A DNA stretch of 64,000 nt from Gloeophyllum trabeum ATCC 11539 (taxonomy: Eukaryota > Basidiomycota > Agaricomycetes > Gloeophyllales > Gloeophyllaceae), in contig NW_006920412.1 in NCBI RefSeq assembly GCF_000344685.1, positions 2,722,893 to 2,786,892 of the forward strand, written 5' to 3'. The notes beneath the pieces are model-generated. The model was not told where the DNA came from and did no database searches. It saw only the letters and a program-made list of their open reading frames with translations. A program made the translations under genes and the position numbers. Position 1 is the first letter of the stretch. Each line of letters starts with the position of its first letter. Positions 59,801 to 64,000 of this stretch are shown here, piece after piece.

Positions 59801-62800
59801 TTCCTTCCTGAGCGTCTCTAACGCAGTGCGGAAGAGGGCAGCGTTGTCGGAGCATGCACCGTTCACTGTATTTTCCGGCCCATAGAAAGCGGCCATGGTC
59901 TGCGCATCACTGTAAAGTGCCTCCACTGTTACCTAAGTCCCAAAATTCATCAGCGTACGGAATTAGGTCAGGACCGACGAAGAGAACAGACCTTGTGCGA
60001 TTCGAAGATCAGAGGGTGGATTTTGGCAACTTTGTCCGTTATAAGGAAATAGTTTGGATAAGATGCACGCAATTCGTTTAAGACAGCTTCATCAACTTTT
60101 GTAGACGTTGTCTGGCGTTGTAAGGCTTCCATTGCAAACTTCATGTACCGTTCTCTGTGAATCTGGTGGCCATATTCAGTGACTTTATAGCACAGGTTGG
60201 TCTGCAGTACAGACCTCTGGGCCTACACGATGAGGGTCCTCTAGTGACTTGCGTATGATCGTGACAGCGAGATCATCGAGGCACTCATAGAGGCGCCTAC
60301 TGTCCTTTATCGCCGGTCTGTCGTACACTGGGAACCCTGCTATCGGGGATACTGCGACCGGCTGCCAGACTACGGTGTACCCTTGTTCTTTATCGTCAAT
60401 CGCAGTGGAATGTCTAGCCATGGTGAATCCTGTGATAGAGCAGATGTGACGTCCCGTAGGACTTGCGATTACCATGTCTACGACAACGGCATCTAAGAGG
60501 AGCTGTCAATATTACATCGCAGAAAGACAGAGCGATCGGCATACCTGGCGACCAGCTAGAGAGCACAAGATGTACAAAGATATTATCCTTGAGGGAAGTG
60601 GGCGACAAATCTTGCACGCCGACATAAGCGGCCTTGGAGGGGAGCCAGAATGCCTCTGTGGCATACTCGCATACCCCGTCCTCGGGGTCGATGATAAAGC
60701 ACATACATGAGTGGAAGATAGAATCCAATAGCACGGGATGGAATTTGTAGTCCGCAAGGCTAGTATACTGCATGTCAGCGGAAATGCTTTAAAAATATAG
60801 GGCTGTCTATACGTGCACTCACTCGTCAAACTCCGATCCTCCTCTAACCTCCACTAAGGCCTGGCCAGGGCCTGTGTAGCAGGACAAGATGCGACGATAT
60901 TCAGGCGAGAAGCTGGCATACTGTTTGAAACCTTGCTCGTAAATAGCCTGTACATCGAACGGGAGATTACAATCTCTCCGAATGGCTTCGAGATCCAGCG
61001 TGGGTCGACATTCGCTTGCATCCTCATGCGATAATAGCCCCTGTACATGAAGTACGTCGTAGCTGGGGGAATTCTGCGTATGAGGTTAGGATGAGGCAAG
61101 TCTTGCCCAGCGCCATCGGCTACTGACGCACCTTCCAGACCCACGGAGCGGTGAAGTTGCGGGCTGTTAACGACGATGACGTCTTCACCCACCATTGCCC
61201 TCCATCTGTATCGACTTCAACCGAGAGAGGCGTCGTCGAGTTCAGAGGTAGAGCGGAAAGGAATTCCACGTCGTATAGAGCGGTGGCACCAAATTCAAGC
61301 CCCTGGACGACATACTGGTCGTCTACAGTTACGGTATAAACACTGATGGCTTACCATTTCGATGAAGCCAGCGGCTGGCATTATTGGAACATTATTAATG
61401 ACATGTTGGGCGAGTAGAGGATGTGTCTCGGAGTTGAGGAAGATTCTGGGACAGTTGAGAGGCCCATTAGGGCTAAGGAAGCGTTTGTGGAAGGAGGGAT
61501 GTTCAGAATGATATGGCACCTCCTTCTTTTGGAACGGATAGACTGGATACTCCACGTCGTAAGGATTCGGGTAGTCATTGAGGGCGTCCAAGTCGACCAT
61601 GACGCCCCTGGTAGTGAGGCAGCCTAAGCAGCCGAGGAATTCCCGAGCCTCTAAACTCGGAGAGCCTTTACGACTTCGACGGAGAGCGCAAGTGATGGCC
61701 GAGGGGGGGAAACCCATTGACATGATGTAGGATGCCAGCACTGGATGAGGAGAGATCTCTACGAAGCTTGGGTCGACGCCTTGTATCGAGATGCGGCGCA
61801 GGACTTCCTCGAACAACACAGGACATCTAGCGTTGTTCCAGAAGTACTCGGGAGTGAACGGCTCGTCCATAACATCACCAGTCACCGTGGAATACGTCGG
61901 TACTATGGGACGCCCGGAAGCTGGGTACGCGGAGAAGACCTCTGTGAGCGAATTCAAACAGTGCTCCTTGACTGCATCCATGAGAGGCGAGTGGACAGGA
62001 ACCGGTATATTGAGCTTGCGACCGAGGATACCTTGCTCCACCGCTTTACTCAACACCATATCGATAAGAGGCCTTAGACCCGACACCGTAACGGCGTCCT
62101 GCGAGTTGTGGCAGGCTACCACAAGCTCAGGGGCGCCGCTCTGGAGTCCTGAAAGCGCAAGAACTTCTTCGATGATCGGCTGAGCTATGTGAACACTGCA
62201 CGACAGAGCCAACATAGTCCCTCCGATGCGCTCCGCACTTTCCATCATCTTCGCTCGGGCAATGGCCACCTTGAGCGCAAGGTCTTTCGGACCTGCACCT
62301 GAGGCGTAGATGAGTGCGGTCTCTCCCGCACTATGACCGAGAACAACATCCGGCTTGACACCAAAACTTCTCAGGAGGTCGTAGCAAGCCATTTGTACCA
62401 TGGTCAGCGCAGGTAGAGCAACCTCCCATTGTGAGAGAACAGAGCTATCGACATCGGCCTCATTCCCATCGAAGAGTCGGAAGGAGTCAACTAGCGACTG
62501 GCCCGTGACCTCCTTATACGTCCGGTCCATTTCAAGAATGCTCCGCCTGAACTCTGGGTAGATCGCATACATTTGGCGGCCCATATGGATGTGCTGCGGT
62601 CCTTGACCAGAAAAGACAAATATTACCGGGGATTTGCGGCCACTAGCTATAAAATGGGGCTCTGAAAAGAGAAGCTTGCCCTCCGCCGATGGATCGAAGA
62701 TCGCGAAAGACCTCCATGGCATCTGCAATGCGCGCCGGCCAAATGACAAGGAGACTGCCGGATGAGACTCGACGCTCCTCAATCGGATGAGCTCCTCAGC

Positions 62801-64000
62801 AGACGAGTTAATCGAGGCTACTGCCCGAGGCGAAAGAGCGCCCGTTACCAGAAGCGTGGGCCTCCCGGCGGACTTGGGGAAGACGCTGGCCGTCTGAAAG
62901 GTGTTATGTTCTTGGAGCACGACATGCCCACCTGCTCCACCTATTCCCCAGCTGGAGATGCCAATGTGAGAAACCTCTGGATGGTGTCTCGGTAGCGATA
63001 CCGTTTCATTCGGGACCTGGATCTTATACTTCTGCCACTCGATCTTGGAGTTCGGGATGGCGAGATTGACATTGGGTGGAATGGACCGCCGTTGGAAAAT
63101 GTGGAGAGCTTTCACAACGGATACCAAGAAGGCCACTGCTTCCGTATGGCTGCATAATGTAAGAACTCTTGTCCCGCACACGGAGGGAAACATACCCAAA
63201 ATTCCCCTTGACGCTCCCACAAATTACAGCGTCTTCTCTTTGGCATTCTTCACCCACCCAATTTGCCTCGGTTGGGTCGCCGGCCGCGGTCCCTGGACAT
63301 TGCGGATCAAAACCATGTGATAATTCGTCAATAGTGCAGACGCACCCGTCGCATGACATTCTACGAAATCGACTTGGCTAGGTTCGACGCCCGTTCGGGC
63401 ATAGGCGTCAAGCATAGCTTGTCGTTGAGCCTCAGCAACGGGTGCATAGACCGGGGAAACGGAACCCGTATGGAGGATTGCTGAGCCAAGCACCTAGAGA
63501 ATGTCGGATATCCGTCAGAGATCCGTCGAAGATGCTACAGACGAAAACCCACGTTCGCGTACACTCTGTCGCGGTCGTGGACCGCTCTCTGGAGTGGCTT
63601 GATAACGATCACAACAGCACCTTCTCCGCGTGAAAACCTGCGAATCAGAGTGATAGATCGGTCAGACCAATGTCGAGAAGGGCAGAATGGATGCGTTACC
63701 CGTCTGCATGCTCATCGAAAGGCTTACACATCCCGTCAGGTGACAGAACCGATGCATGAGAGTACTGTATCCAATCGAACAGCCTATAGTACGATTAAGG
63801 AAGCGTGCTCCAACTGAAATCGATTTCTTTACCTATGATTCAACTGGCAGCCTCCGACGACTGCCGCTTCGCACTCGCCCTTAGCTATCGACTCCAAAGC
63901 GAGATGCATAGCGGTGAAAGTAGAGCTGCAGGCCGTGTCCAAGGAGACAGACGGCCCGCGGAGATCAAGATGGTATGATATTCTGTTGGCCAGCATAGAG
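56822..64000 (-). CDS. reducing polyketide synthase (partial, 5' end beyond the window)
   Basis: Minus strand, running off the right edge. In order: KS (DTACSS active Cys, codon 63,928-63,930; VECHATG; GNFGH across an intron, completing the Cys-His-His triad; SSWGIGGAGGHVV), AT (FVFSGQGPQHIHMGRQ; active Ser in GHSAGE at about 62,321-62,338), DH (HPLLAQH ... PAAGFIEM; second acid in HPVLLDSIFHS), methyltransferase (VLEVGCGTGMLTEG; about 59.2-60.2 kb), a long unassigned region, KR (LLLGGIGGIGIHLAFWMSQ; SFSSVAALFGSPGQTNY) and a C-terminal ACP (YGLDSLMAAR, Ser codon 56,951-56,953). No enoylreductase is visible. It would build a C-methylated, partly reduced chain; the product is unknown. No thioesterase follows the ACP. 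Confidence 0.92.

Noticed and set aside
58659..59885. Several plus-strand frames of 77-169 codons
   Set aside because: They run antisense to the methyltransferase region of the polyketide synthase, which has clear motifs on the minus strand.
40094..64000. A single biosynthetic cluster from the P450 to the polyketide synthase
   Set aside because: Housekeeping and regulatory genes (JmjC, MOT1) lie between them, so a shared cluster is not supported by this window.

Overview
The window is nuclear DNA of a filamentous basidiomycete, most likely an agaricomycete of the Polyporales kind. The genes carry many short GT-AG introns (mostly about 45-60 nt), and the gene content fits that group: a DUF6534 membrane protein, a microsomal P450, a serine-rich cupredoxin surface protein and a reducing polyketide synthase. 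This placement is inference; no marker gene fixes the species. Genes lie close together on both strands, and TE-rich gaps separate them.

Left part (1-9.4 kb): repeat-rich flank with a possible retroelement gag fragment, an inverted-repeat element carrying a degenerate tRNA-Gly-like sequence, and a decayed gene copy at about 2.4-3.1 kb. Then come a GIY-YIG/T5orf172 (DUF1766) protein, an intact relative of the decayed copy (unknown membrane-anchored protein), and a probable mitochondrial protein.

Centre-left (9.6-20.2 kb): a two-domain cupredoxin surface protein divergent from a PDCD5 homologue, a 10-exon NOT4 E3 ligase of the CCR4-NOT complex, a 1.1-kb element with perfect 123-bp terminal inverted repeats, and an LCP5/neuroguidin ribosome-biogenesis protein.

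TE island (20.9-23.6 kb): a serine/threonine-rich gene broken by two transposon insertions. One has 8-bp target duplications and contains an assembly gap whose two flanks are identical. The other is an 88-bp hairpin flanked by a 12-bp repeat.

Housekeeping block (24.2-39.5 kb): uracil-DNA glycosylase (+), then on the minus strand PAN2, an SPF45/RBM17 splicing factor, succinate dehydrogenase flavoprotein subunit, a TBC1D5-type Rab GAP and a small hydrophilic stress-type protein.

Right part (40-64 kb): cytochrome P450, DUF6534 membrane protein, a two-finger CCCH protein overlapping tail-to-tail with a JMJD5-type JmjC protein, the TATA-binding-protein remover MOT1 (divergent from JMJD5), and at the right edge the 3' seven kilobases of a reducing polyketide synthase (KS-AT-DH-MT-KR-ACP, no recognisable ER) that runs out of the window. 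Two poly(A)/mRNA-turnover factors (NOT4, PAN2) lie about 8 kb apart, but nothing suggests co-regulation.
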